64,000 nucleotides of DNA from Erythrocercus mccallii (lineage: Eukaryota; Chordata; Aves; Passeriformes; Dicruridae): assembly GCA_013397435.1 (NCBI GenBank), contig VZRG01000750.1, positions 248,001-312,000 of the forward strand, given 5' to 3'. The notes beneath the pieces are model-generated. The model was not told the origin of the DNA and did not search any database. It saw only the letters and a program-made list of their open reading frames with translations. Shown here one piece after another: positions 1 to 14,000 of this stretch; the stretch's first letter is position 1, and each line of letters starts with the position of its first letter. Both the position numbers and the translations under genes were made by a program.

Positions 1-1921
1 TAACCCGTATGATCATGACCAACCAGGCAAGGCAGATTTAGATTTCACCCTAGAAAACAAAGTCCCTGCCTATCACCAATGCTTTCTATACTTACATTCT
101 GTTTTCTTGCTAGGTATCATTCATTCAGATAAATATGATAATTATTATTACGAAGTATTATCTACTCCTCTTCAGTGATACTGTACAAATTCCACCCTAA
201 CTAAATGACAGTTTGGGGTATAGTGCTGTGTCTCAAAGAAATTCCTCCCATTCTGTACTCCAATTTACATCATCAGGGTTCTTTAAGAGTGAATTACACT
301 CATCAGTAAGGTAAGATCAGCAAGGCTGCTTGTGAAAAAAAAACTAGTGACATTCTGCACAGGAACACGTCAGTGCCTAATGCTGCACTATAAAGTTTTT
401 TTGTGTCTGCTCAGTGCGGGGAAGACAAGCAGTGCCACGGTGAGAGGCCGCTGCGCTGTGCTGCGCGCCGCAGGTTCTGCGCCGCCGGCGCTGCCCCTCC
501 CGCAGCGGCCCCTGGCGGCCCCCAAGGGCACGGCGGGCTCAGAGCGCTGAGCAGTCCGGCCGTGACAGCCCGCCGCGGCACTCCTCACGGCTCACCCACT
601 CTGACAAGCGAGGCGAGGCTTCAAAAGACACACATCGTGATTTTAGCACTTAAAATAAATCCACAAAGAACAAAACGATGTGTCTGAACAGTTCACAAAC
701 ATCAGATTAAGCACCTGCTCCCATATACTCTCCCTCAAGTTTGTAGAGCTGGTGCAAAATGAGACTGGGCAATTTTCCAAATACAAAGCAGCTGAAATTG
801 TTTGCCGAGTAACTTCAAGACAGTCTAGTACTGTGCAGCCAGCTCAGGTTTTCCGTCTCCACTGGAGTTACTTCAGAGAATATCCTGTGATTTGCTCTCT
901 GACACATGTATTTGTTCTGCCTATTCTATGGCAGACAAAGCTGCTGCATACTGGCAGACTAGGCAGGACAAGGGAATCAGCCTGACATAATCCAGCAATT
1001 AATTCACAAAAAAGAATGGGCTAAGATTAATAAAACTTGGTTGCTCCTCGTATTCCCAATGTACAAAGCAGGAGGCACTTGGTTATGGTTCTAAGCTCTC
1101 AGGAACTCATCGGTAAAGCAAAGCTTTTGCCTTCCATCTGCATGAATGCATTCTGCTAAAGCCTTACTAAAGCTCTTGTGTAATGTTCAAATGGAGGGAG
1201 GGCTGAATGGATAAACTGCCAGCTTTTCCAGGAAAGGGTTAGCTACAGAAGAGTTTAGAACAATGCTCTAAAGCACCAGGGATTCTAAAGAGTTACTGTC
1301 CCATGCAGGCAGCAATCTCACTTGACCATGATTTCTCTGCCCAGTCTAGACCAGAAAGTGCTAATGCCTCCACTTGTGAAAAGAGCTGTAACTTGAAGAC
1401 CAAGTCAGCTTGCAAGTCAGTAAGCATTCAAACAATTCCTTCAATGAAAACAAGATTTGGCATTCAGCTATAATGATTTCACTCACATGTTTTCTTACAA
1501 GTTAAAAATACCCCCAAAAGAAACATAACCCCCCTACCTGTGTCACATTTCTGAATTTATTCAGTCACAGTTCTCAGGGGAAAATTTGTAGTGCATTCAT
1601 AGTTTAGATTTTCAACTCAAATTCTTACTGGATGATTTTAAAGGGTACACAGCAGAACAGAAAGGAAGACTAAATGTGTTTTCTTTAGATTATCTCAAAA
1701 TTTAATGGCTCATGATTTCTCGTATGTACTTACAACTAAAAAGGATAATTAGTTTATTTTCAAAAAAGTTACTTGGTGTGTTTATGTATAAATTAGTTTA
1801 TAATGCATACTCTCATTAATAGGTATTGAGCTACGCTAGGAGCTTTTTGTAGTTGTAATCATTTTCATAGCTTATATTTGACTGCTGCGAGAATCAAAAA
1901 TAGCTTAAAGAACATACATAC
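1..1921 (-). other. SENP6 intron (partial, 3' side of gene)
   Basis: AT-rich intron sequence downstream of the catalytic-Cys exon, cut by the window edge. Apart from the GC-rich patch at about 419-608 I see no coding match, no clear repeat family and no RNA gene. Confidence 0.75.
380..608 (+). promoter_or_regulatory. Short CpG-rich patch with TATA-like box (candidate regulatory element)
   Basis: About 190 bases (419-608) hold roughly two dozen CpG dinucleotides inside otherwise AT-rich intron. On the plus strand TATAAAG (389-395) lies about 25-30 bases before the GC-rich start, and CACG|GTGAGA at 440 resembles a splice donor. This could be the promoter and first exon of an antisense transcript, an enhancer, or a GC-rich repeat insertion. 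Sequence alone cannot decide; the element itself is clear, its function is a guess. Confidence 0.35.
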
Positions 1922-2072
1922 CTCAAAAAAGCTCTCCACATACTGGAGGATGTACACTCCACAATCACTGAAGTTGTTCTGCTGTGGCACTTTTGGGTTG
2001 GAACCTTTCATGACATCTTTGGAAAAGCTTCTTTTGCTGCCTTTCCTGACTTCCCATTCCACCTCTAAATAT
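1922..2072 (-). CDS. SENP6: SENP6 exon: catalytic Cys (window exon 22, last in window)
   Basis: 151-bp exon, acceptor TATTGTAG, donor GTATGT. It encodes YLEVEWEVRKGSKRSFSKDV, MKGSNPKV, then PQQNNFSDCGVYILQYVESF FE. It contains the oxyanion-hole Gln and the catalytic Cys (SDCG). About 66 further C-terminal residues are expected; I found no match to them between 1 and 1921, so the remaining exon(s) should lie left of the window. Confidence 0.98.
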
Positions 2073-5000
2073 CTACAATAAAAGACCATGCAAATTAAAA
2101 TAGTTTTATTCCTTGAAGAATTAAAAAAAAAAACTACACAAAAACAGCAACCCCAAACCAAACTAAAAAAAAAAGAACTAACAAACAAACCAAACTAAAC
2201 TAAAAAAGCCCCAAGCACCAGACAGGAAACTTACTCCCTTAGTGTTTTCACAACATTTGACCGGGAAGGGCCTCTCAGTGAGTCCATAAGCAAAATGCAG
2301 GGCCTAAGAGAGAACATAAGTTTTAAGTACACAGTATTTTAGAGCAGCTTGAAAAACACAGCATTACACAGAACTAGTTTGTGGGGTGGCCTTAACAAAA
2401 CTAGATCAATACTCCAAAGTTCTGCCAGCACTGCTGTAACTTCCTAATTGGGATAGCTAAATGGCAAATTATCTTTATATTTAACCATACACTAAGTACA
2501 CTTAGGAATGTACTTAGAAAATACAGTACTGTCAGACAATTTCTTACAGTTGCTTAAAACACTTTCAGGTGTCTAAAGCACTTTTAGGTGCACAAGGTAT
2601 CTGGGACACTGGCAAGACAAAGTGAGGGACAGAGCCCACAAACGTCCTGCTGGAGCAGCAGCTTGAGGACCGATGGAACAATTCACAGCACAGTAAGACA
2701 TTAGGAAGGCATGTTCAAGAAGTGATCCCAGCCTGAATATGAACTCTAGCTGGTAGTTACACACAGAACACCCACCAACTCTATTTGGAAGACTTTAAAA
2801 AATAATGTATCTATAACCAAGTACAAGTCTGCTCGAGTCCTCTCCTGTACACTTACAGATGCTGGTATCCTATCACTTGTCCTAATGCACATTACTTTTC
2901 CACAAGCACAGCAATCTTATCAGCCATCTTACGTGCAGAATTTCAACATTATATGTAGTATGTATTTTGAGGGATAAATAAATGCAACTACTTTTCACAA
3001 AACTCTGCTTTTTCTTATCTAACAATAACACATACACATTCAAAGTATCATTCAAAGAAACGTCAAACTAGTAAATTCAGACAAAATATATGGATTTATG
3101 TATAGGTGTGTTTGCATTTATAAACTAATTTACATGTATGCAAATTTTTAGGCATAAGCATATAATCACCTGAATAATGTCTGCTTGTACTTGTTTTAAT
3201 TTCTGATAAAAGTATTTATATAGGTACTGCTCTTTAAAAAAGCATTAAATGCTCTTTAAAATGCTCTTCTAAAAAATGTAGTACTTCGCATGGGGAAGAA
3301 GTGACAATCTTTTCAAGGCAATTTTCTATTTTATATAGAAGTAAATTTAAAATATGTTAATAGTAAAGTATTTAAGTGCCCTTAATGACTTTTGATACTT
3401 AGCATCAAAGATGTTTTGAAATTTCACACTGGATTAAAATACAGTCTGCTGGGAAGTATTACGTACAGATAATCTGTCATCAAAATGGGACAAATTTAGC
3501 CAAGCTATAATCAGAAGCTCTTAGAGCACACAACACAGATGGACTTTTCCTTGAAAAAGTATTATGTCATATATTCTGTAACATCTGTAAAGCTATAACT
3601 CTATTCTGCCTCCTAAGAACGTACTGAGAGTGCACTCTGCAAGTCTTCACCTTTCTCGTAAACCTTGTATTCACAGGAAAGGAAATACAAAAACAGATAA
3701 ATTATGAACAAAACACAAAGGCAACTGTCAAGACAGCAATGGTAGTAACAATATTTCTGGATTTTGCATCATGCATCTGTCACAACACAATGCAAAGAAC
3801 TGCAGTCAGTATTTACTATGAAATTACTCCTAGGTGTCAAATATTAAAAAAGAAAAATTTTCAAATCCAGAACAGATAAAAATATTTTTTAAAGTGTGGA
3901 ATACTTTTATTAGAGAAAAAATAACCAGAGAGACAATAAAGAGGAACAGCTACAACACATTTAGATAAGAGAAGGGGGCAGTTAAAAATTACTCCCATTT
4001 TCCTTTACTAATATGAGTAGTGATAAAGGTTTTCTTCACTATTAATTATTTAATTAAAAAATAATCTGCTTTTTAATATAGGATACATTTGAATATGCTT
4101 CTGCACCTTGTTTTTGTAGGAATCCAAGTGCAAAATATCAAAGAACAGCCTTATTGGAAGAAACAATCTTCACTATCCTGATGCTGCACACAGGCTTAAC
4201 AGAAAGCAAGAAAGCTATTATTTCACTAGTAGTTTCATTCAATAAATTTTTTGCTCACTGGAGATTTTAATATAAGTTTGTCTCTCAAACCCTAACATCA
4301 CGCTGATTAAAGTATTTCAAGACTCATGTATGGCTGTTTCTCATAATTACTGTGTTTTATATTTCATAAACTTCCATGAAATTTCCATTTTAACTGTTTT
4401 AATACTTACTGTTTGCAGATAGTTGGCTTCAGGTACCATTGTCCCATTTCTGAATTACAGTTATCATCTACAAGGCCACCATCATCACTACTGTCTTCCT
4501 ATAGAAGCAATGTAGTTACAGGTGTTTAGAAGTTAATACTGTTTTTTCAAACAGATGCAAAGGAAATTATTGTTACACTCACCATTTTCATTCAAGACCA
4601 ATAACTAAGTTTAATAAAGAAATGATACCTTTAATCTGAAACGATTCACTGTTAAGTTGACCAACTTTTAGTCACATGGTTTCTGAAATTCATGCTAGAA
4701 TGACATGGATGGAATGCTGCTATTTATTTAAGGACTGTGAAACTAGAAAAATGCAACCGACATTTTCAAAACACTGCTGGCTTAAAAGAGGTCAATCTTC
4801 GTTATTTGGTTATAATCCAAATTATCAATACTTTTCCTTGCCAGTGAATGCTAGAAACTTGCTTGGCAGTTTCACATACGTTATCTTCTAGGTGAAATGA
4901 GACAAGATCTGCAACAAGCTCAGAAATAATATTTTTGCTCCAAAATGCGACAGCTTGATTCTTAGGGCAAGAAAAATTAAACAACCACAATACACAGGAT

Positions 5001-8000
5001 TATGGATTGCAAAAACAGTCATACCACAAGCCTGGAAATATCCTCTAGCCTTCTGTCTTCAAAATTGATTGCTAAAAATGTTATGGAAGTTTTATGAACA
5101 AAAGCTCTAAGTCATACCTAGAAGAATCCCAGTGATCCACAGTTTCTTACCCTTCCACTGAGTTCAATATTACTACCACAGACTACTGCGTTATGGAGAA
5201 AGAGGTGCTTTCCAAAAATGGGAATCCCTGTACCAGCATGATTTGTGAACATTTTTGTGAGCATTGCGTACATCTCATTAACACACAGGATCCTGGCACT
5301 GAAATCCTCAAGCTATGCCATGAACATGCTATCATATTAGAAACTACTGCCTAGCTCCTCGCACACTTGTTTATGTTGCAGACTCAACTCCTTTTTTGGC
5401 AGATGAAAAGGTTGGTCCACTCAGCTTGGCATGGTCATTTCTACACTTGCTTTGTGCATTCTAGAAATATCAGTGACAGCTTTGTCCTGAATTAAGTTCT
5501 AAGCTACACAACTAAGGAGCTTGGAATTTGTTCCTTTTCTCAAGCAATGCAGCTGGTCATGTGCTTGCTTCCCTGCCTTTATGACATGTATTTCAGACGG
5601 GAAATACTGTACTACTTATTCTCCATCTTCTGGAAACTCTAACTGCTGCAAAACAGACAGGCAGTTCCATCAGGCAAAACTCAGAATGTTCGCACATGAC
5701 AGGAGAGGTGGGCTAAGTCCAGTTGGATTTCAACAGCAGCTGGAGCTTTTATATGTATGTACACATGTACATAGCTACTTGGAAGTCATTACAGATAGCT
5801 GCAGACTGTAAAACAATAGTTTGTTCTGGACTCAGAGGTCTAGAAAAGGTCATACACCTGGAACATGAGCAGGAAGGCCAATCAGGAAGAGCAAATGTGT
5901 AACTTTTGGCCTGCTCACATTGAACTTACACTTGTAGAAGCAACAGAGCTATGGAATAATGCCCTCACACCCAGCACTGAGTCAGTCAGGGACATTTTAA
6001 TCTTCAGTCTTTCCACAGCTTTAAAATCTGTATGTTTTCCAATATGAACAAGAACAATACTTGCTAATAAATCCACGCTGTGTAAATCTGATTAGAAAAA
6101 GCACCAATGAAACAAAACAATAGAATAGCACATACTTTAAAAAGTGTCTGGTTATATCCAGGAAATGCAGCTGAAAGAAGAATAACTTGTTCTTGGGTTT
6201 AGTAGATGAACATGGAGTGGGGGAGACAAAAGATAGAAGTGTATTGACTTTCAGTGTTCCCACTAAAATCACTGTGTAATATTGCCATTATACAAAAGAC
6301 TCACAAAATTAAATGCAGGATCAGTACAGCAGTTTTTTGTTAAACAGTTAAATGAATAAATGTATAATCCTCTCTGTCAGCTAACCTGCAGATTTTTGCA
6401 GGTAACCAGTGCTTTGGACTTGACACTTGTAAAGCTAAGTGGCTTTAGACGAAGCACAGTCACAATATGTATACCCCTTTTAAGCTGTCCATTCAAAATA
6501 CAACGCAACAGTTCACATTTCCTAAATAAAATTGCTTAATTCTTTACCTGGTTATCTTGGTCTTCAGAAAAATCTATAAGCTCATCTTCATTTAGTTTAC
6601 TGCCATCAGCTGAGTCTTCACTATAGTTTAGTCTGATTTTGTGCAATCCATCTGTATCAATCACAGACAGCAGGATATTTAAACATCAAATACTATGTCA
6701 TCACTGAAGACCAAACTCATTTTGAACAACTCAGATTTCCTCAGGATTGCTCACAGTAACTGTGACAGCTAACATATAATAATTTACTCATGCATATGAA
6801 AAAAAGTGAAAAGTTTCTTCTAAGTAGAACAACAGAAACTATATCTTATTGTGTGAAATGCCTACAAAAATTTGAAACAATAGAAAACCCACCATGAAAC
6901 TTCCCCATAGTTCCATGGAGCCTTTATAACAGTCTAAATTGGTACTGTTACCAAAATGGGCACTCTGATATGCTCTCTAAAATAACCATTTATTCCTATC
7001 CCTATCTGGTTCCTTTCATAACACCAAATACATCCATACACACTATGGATCACACTGAAAAAGGTAGTCACTAGCTTATTATTTTTTCAACTGGAACCAT
7101 TTCCTTCATCAGTTTACTGTGCAGATATATGAGAACCTGCGTTGGTAGAAGGGAAAAGGCAGCTTGGGAACACACCAGTAGGGAGGGCAGAAGGAAGGAT
7201 CAGCTCTACTGGGAGCAGCAGCTTAGAAATATTTCACAGTTTGTTACATAAAACGATTATCTGTAAATTCACTCCCAACAACCTCTATATATTTAGTCAC
7301 ATATTTAGTGGGGAACAGCATCAGAAGAAAGAAAAATTATGAATGTTCTAGCTATACCTGTACAAGAAACAAGTAAAGATAGCTACAGGCTCACTAGTCT
7401 TACTACTACCATGTAAGACTTCAGAACACATTTTGATGGAAAAAACAGTAAACTGGAAATAACAAAAAGTAAGTAATACATGTCAAAACTCAAAATCTTC
7501 CTAGAAAGAAGCTATGTAATATGTCTAAACAATTACAAAAATAAAAGTATTAGTGATGGTGTCACTGGAGGACATATTATCTATTAAAGGAAACTAGGAT
7601 TTCTGTAAGAACAGTAAATAGGCAGTGAAGTAGCTAGTGGAAAAAAAAGGAGAACATCTGCATTTGAGAATATTTCAAAAGAGATGTTAAGGTAACACTT
7701 TGGAAAGAGGTCACCAGTGGAGTTCCACAGGGACAAACTTGGGAATTAGTCTTACTCAGTACCTTTGAAAAGACCTTAGCATAAGAAGTAGGTCATATAC
7801 TAATGTGACTTATTGCTGACACATTTCTAAAAAAAAAAGCTGGTATTGAGACAAATCACATCTTGTTCAAAATCTGAGCAATAAAAGATTAGATAAATAA
7901 TAAAAATAGATATGTTTTGGATGACTTCAAAGATATTTAGGTATGCACTTTTACAGATTCACAAGTTCAACACCAGGATTTAGTCTGAGATGAAGCCATT

Positions 8001-11000
8001 TCAGTTCAGGCTCCCATGTATCACCTAGAGTCTCCATGTTAGGAAGCCATATTTAGAGCACAGAGCTACTGAACTGAACAGCTACTCTGTATCTGCTTTT
8101 GGATGAGAAGACGAAGTCTCTTGGCTTCACTGACTACACTACCAGAGAGGCACCTGTGGTCTTTGGAGATATCCTTGGATATCCAGGACTTACAGATGGA
8201 TTTGGCACAGTCAAGATCCACACTCTTCTAGAGTTGCTCAGATAACCCAAGGCAGAATGCCTATCTTCCATCTGGTTGAAATGGAAGTTTAAACACAGCA
8301 CATCTAAGTTCAGCTGCCTAAACAAATCCTTCGGGTCAATCTCACCCTTAAATCAGAACCGTGCCCCCTGAGAATATTTGCTTTAATGAAAGGTTGCATC
8401 ATCTTCAATATTCGAGCAAGAGAGTCTGAGCATTCAAGTTAGAAAGAGAATGGACCGTCAGCTGCCAATACAATGCAGCCAGAAAAAACCCACAAGAAAT
8501 GTAATCCTAAAAAAAAAATCTGTCATAAAAGCACATTCCAATTACAGACAAGCAACAGTAGCAGAATCCAAGATGTGAGACCACATCTTAGCGCAGCAAC
8601 ATCATAAACAGTAACAATCACACATAAAATGAAAATCAACTCAAGAACACATCTACATACACCCCTAGTACCCCTCCAAGACCTTCTAGGAACAGTGACA
8701 ATGTTATCACAAATTAATACATTTAGAACAGACATTAGTCCTGTTTACATCCACAAAGATATTGAAGTTGAAATGGCCTGCAGTATACAGATTAAACCAT
8801 ATGATTGGTAATGTTTTCAGAACTTGTACTATAAGGTAGGTATACAATTCCTTACTATGTAAACTAAGTCGGTAGGAATACTACTGGTGACTAAAGTAAA
8901 AGCTTTTGCATAATAAGATGTTTCCTAGTCTATGCCTTAAGGAGATCCAAATGTTGCAGTGAACAGAGTAAACAACCTTTTTCTAATTCCTTCACCTGCC
9001 TTTAAAAGTATGCCAGCTCCTTTGTTCGCTTGGGTACAAACATGATTGCAGATTAGTAAGCGCAGTCTCCACAGCAGCGATGAACTGATAAAGCCTCTCT
9101 AAATGTAAGAGTGGTCATAGAGGATTTTTTTTTTTAGAATTATTTTCTTCTTACTCTTTTTACATACTTGCTTATCTGGACATTAAAGCAATGAACAGTG
9201 TTGAAGCAAAACATCAAATGATAAAAGACACCAATATCAAGGCTGCTCACATCATCTTAGGTCAGTTTTCCCCTACATATACATTATAAGGATCCAAGAT
9301 TAACTACTATTCTTTCCTTAACAACTGCAATCTTGAGGGATGCAAAGTGGTATCTACAAAATAATTTTGTTTGAAAAAAGCTAATAGAACTGAAAAATTA
9401 ATCTGATTAAGGAAAACAGTGTTTTATCTCCAGTCCTTTGCCATGAGAGTTAATGTCAGTAAGGCCACAAAAACTTTTTAAATGCAATGGCTATGAATTA
9501 CTTACACTGCAAGCACTTGAAGCCACATAATAAACTTTTGAAGTACGAAGTTATACACCATTGCAGAAGTAGTAACAGATCTGAAATATCCAAATACTTC
9601 ATTAAAATGTGAATATTTTTACAATTACATACCCATAGATTGGCTAGCAGCTGTGAATTCACCCTGTATACCGTTTTCATCCAGTGTTCTATGGTCTAGT
9701 TTATGGCATGCTGATTCCACAGTGTTAGGTTCTTCCACATCACTGTCTATTTGATTCAGTTTTTTGAAAGCACTTTTTCCCCTACAAGGACTTCTTCTAC
9801 AACACGAAGATTCACTGTCCTCTGTTTCAGTGTTTGGGTCGATTAAAGCTGTACTGTACTTTTTGGTAAATGTCTTCTTTGCTGTGGACTTGGAAGGCGA
9901 GTTTTGTGCATCAAATTCATTTGGCAAAGGAGATGGTGTGCTGCTCTCTCCATCTGAAGAGGAAGATTTCATCGGCATTGCAGCATTTTCATGATAATGG
10001 GGATTTGGTTCATATTTGGGTTTTTCTAAACCAGGAAAACAGATAACAGCCAAAAACCAGTGGGCACTGCAAAGGAAAAAAAAAATTTGCAATTACATTA
10101 ATGCCCCCATAATTATTCGAATATAAACTATACTAGCTGTTCATTTTTCTGACCAAGTTTTACTCAAGCCCTCACAGGCTTCTGTAAAAGTACAATTTCT
10201 CCATGCAAACAATCACCAACAAATTAATTAACATGATGCAGTTAGTTGAAAACAGGTGCTGTCTTATTTCAATTTGCTCACACTTATACATTTTTTTCTT
10301 TCTCTGAATTTAAGCTTATTTCTTTTTTAACATTTTCTTCATTAATGCATGAATTAGAGACTGCAGAGTTCGTGTTTCATGGTCGTTTGAACTTTTCTAG
10401 TAGTTCAGCACTAGCAACACAAGTAGTCAGATCTGATGGTATGGCTGAATTGCCCACACCCTTCCATGTATGAAATCTTACAACTGTATTTAACACTTCA
10501 CATTTTTAAAGAAATTCTGTCAACAGTGAGTTAAAGAAGGAGAAAAAAAGTGTTTGCAATGCCATCACATTGGCTCTGCTGCCTTCCTCATCCTTCAAAG
10601 AATCACATTCTAACTTTTCCAAACCAAAACCAGTGACGTCCCCAACACAAAGTGTAAGTTTTGCAACAGTTTCCTCCTATTTCCTTGCTTTTTCAGGCTT
10701 CAGTGACTTGCTGTTCAATCAGAACTAGAGCAGCTGCAAATTCAGGAACTGAAGCATTACAGGTGGATTTTGATTGTCCAACTAAGAAATTTTCTGAGGG
10801 ATCTTTGATTGTCTACAGCAAATAACAAAAAAGAGGCCAGCTATGTATTATAGAGGTGAAATCACATTTCAGTGTGTTTTTAGGAGACTAAAGAAAAAGC
10901 AGTAGCTAAAAATGCATGCCATACTGAAAAATAATTAGATGGTTACAAAGCCTAAACTCCATCAAAACTTAATGGCAGTTAAAGTAAGTGGCCACTGAAA

Positions 11001-14000
11001 GCAGCATGTGTGGTATGGTTTGTCTTGAATGATTCATCACACCTAATAAACAAATAAAGTACTGCCCAACCCTGGAATTAGTGTGTACTCTATTAACAGA
11101 GACTTTATGTACCAATTATGTCAGCAGACTAGCATATTAACCTGGATGTAGAAAGAGAACAGCATCTAACTTTTAAGAGAACCACCTGCTTTCACTGAAG
11201 ACTTGAACAAGAAGGACTGTACAGCCAAAGGCCTTGGCTGTAGTCATGGTTAAATTGAGACACACTGTTCTGAAGTTGATTCTGCCCTAGAGTCAACTTG
11301 CCCACCTCCAGTTACTGCAGTTTGACAGCTAGTTAGATGATGAGTCTGCATTCCCTACACAGGTGGTTATGAGACAGTCTGGAAAAACTTGTTGGAACTA
11401 GACCCCAGAATTCAGCTGAAGAGGAGGCACAAAAATGAGAAGATTCAGAAATTTGCCTCCCACCGTACAATGGCGCAGTACCTAGATAAATCACTTTTTA
11501 TTAAAAAATATCTTTTTTAATTTTTGAAGTATCAGCTAGGTATGCCTATGAGACATCAGTTAGAAAAGTCCTGTCTATCTGTCCTTATTTTGTTTTTACT
11601 GTACACATTTAAAATACAGTACTTTAACGTTCATAAATATTTTGGCTTAAGAACTGTTTAGATTATTTCTGTGAGATACAGAAATGTGTTTGTGACAACA
11701 TGCTCTGATCTGAAGGAAAGCAAGCATCATCAAAGTCCTTAGCAACAATTAGAATGCTAATGGTCTGCTTCCTGACCCTTAACAAATAGCAGGACAAAGG
11801 GATATAAAGAAAAACAATAAAGTTCTCAAGGCAGTAACAATTTACAATTAAGTTTTCTTTCACTATCCATTTATTGTAACTAAAGATGATTCCATCTACA
11901 ACAAAGAGATCTCATTAGAAAGGACTAAGAAATATAAATCCAGAAGTTCCCAATGTCAAAAGCTTACAGGAAAGAATATGAGAGACTGAAGTAAAACCTA
12001 GAAAAAGTACTCAGAAAAGTTAGTTTTTGCTGTCTTTATACTGTCAGATAATTCTCAAACTACAGCACTTAAAGGTCTTACAAAACTATTTAATTTATAT
12101 CATCTGGAAAAAGATGTTTATTCTCTTAATTTTGAATTTCAATTCTTTTGTACTGTTACTTTCAATTTCAGAATTACGAAGCTTAAGCCTTTACCAAATG
12201 TAATAAAAAGGTATGTTCACTTACGCTTCATTAAGGGGAACAAAAATGAAATCTTTCTCAAAAATATCAACGTGCCGTGTCCACGTTTTTACTCGCCCAT
12301 GTCGCTTTTGTTGTATTCTGCAAGAAGAAACCAACATACAATTTGTAGGGTGGCTTATTTTATTTGAGGGACCATTTTCCAGGTATTTTCACCTTAACAG
12401 CTTGTTAAGATTTTCAAGGGATATTCTATCTCTGCTACAGGTCTCGATGTTTCCTGAAGTTCTGCTGATATTTCTCTCTATAAAGCATCTTTATGAGTCT
12501 TCACTATACTTAGCTCTATGTTAAACTGTCTTATCAACAGACTTACGAAAGGTTTGAAGTTTCATGAATATTTCTTCTTTCTCTTTGATTAAGGCGTTTA
12601 TAGAAGAATGAACTGAACACATGTATTCTATCAGCATCTTCTTTTTTCAGCTTTTCAAGTACCAAATATCTAATTAGTTAAAAAAAAAGAAAGAAAAAAT
12701 AATGGCAATTTTAACTCAAAGTACTCAGCACTAGAGTAAAATGGACTGCTAACAGGTGGTTCCCACCAAATTGCAGCAGCTTCTCACAGAATAGCTATTC
12801 AGAACTCATTATCCACAATAATTAATCAATGCAAAATTTATGTAAATATTTCAAGGTATTATTATTCTGCTCAATCAACAAGCTGTTCTGCTGCTCTTGT
12901 ATTTATTTTTGTTTCATGGCAGGAAAAGAAATTTTCAAGGAGTTTGTTACCTAAAAAACCTATCTAAGAAACCCATATTTTGTATATGAGCCACCAGATC
13001 ACCTAACAGTCCCAAGAGTGACGCACTCATTTGACTTTTACTTCTAAAATACATTAACAGACTGAAAAATATACATACGCACCTTATGGGTAGCATAAAA
13101 CCAGCAGCATGTAACAATTTAATGCACTTCTAACATCTGTAGCATCAGTGATAGCACAAAATGAACTTATGTATTATGTTAATCAAAACAAATGAAATTC
13201 CAAGAAACACAGATACTCTGGAAAGAACAGCTGAACTTTAAAAAACGGTTTTTTTCAGTTATATTTGCTCTTGAGATGTTAAAAAGTTCAAAGAACCTTT
13301 ATCCAGGTAGGAACAATGTTACTGTCAAGCAGCAGGGGAGAAGAACCAAACTTTCTTGCAAGATCAGAAAACAACCTTTAAAATTACAGCTATACATAGT
13401 TGCAGACCAAGTGTTATCAACTGACCTATGAATTTTTAATAGCAGAACTTTTCAAGTTTCAAAGTAAAAGACAACTAAAAACTGACGTGAAATAAAACTT
13501 ACTTTAAATAAAAATCAATAATAACATCATTTAAAAATTCTCCTTCATTTAGACAATGGAGGTCTTCGTTGGTCACAGAAATACCACCTTTAGCTGGAGA
13601 AGGTGGATAAACTATCAACCTGAGAAGAAAAATACATTCAATAAGAAGTATGAAATGCCAAAAACCCCTCAGAGAATTATTACAGGGCAAAGATAAATAT
13701 CTTACTTTTCTATAGGACCAATAAATACTGTATGTGGTTCGCCAATTTCTTCATCATCATCAAAAAATGGTAACTGTTTATTTCGTTGCTGCATTTTGGA
13801 CTCAGAAGCAACCTTAAGAGAATAGAGTCAATATTAATTTGCATACTGTGCTGAATTTTACTGACATGGTAATAAAACTTTGTGAAGTCCAGCAGTCTAA
13901 TATCTGGTTTTTCTCACGACTTCAAGTCTGTGGTATTTTCCTTTCCTACCTCATCTATTACACAAGGTCTTTGCTCATTTCTTGCAGAATCACAGAACTT

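Noticed and set aside
403..687. Ala/Pro/Arg-rich frames in the CpG patch
   Set aside because: Composition follows the GC-rich DNA on all frames; no start context, homology or splice partner supports coding.
1..1921. Possible last SENP6 exon(s) within the window
   Set aside because: I looked on the minus strand for the expected motifs following SFFE (NPIL, FELP, NWFPP, KREEIRNIIL) and found none, so these are placed outside.
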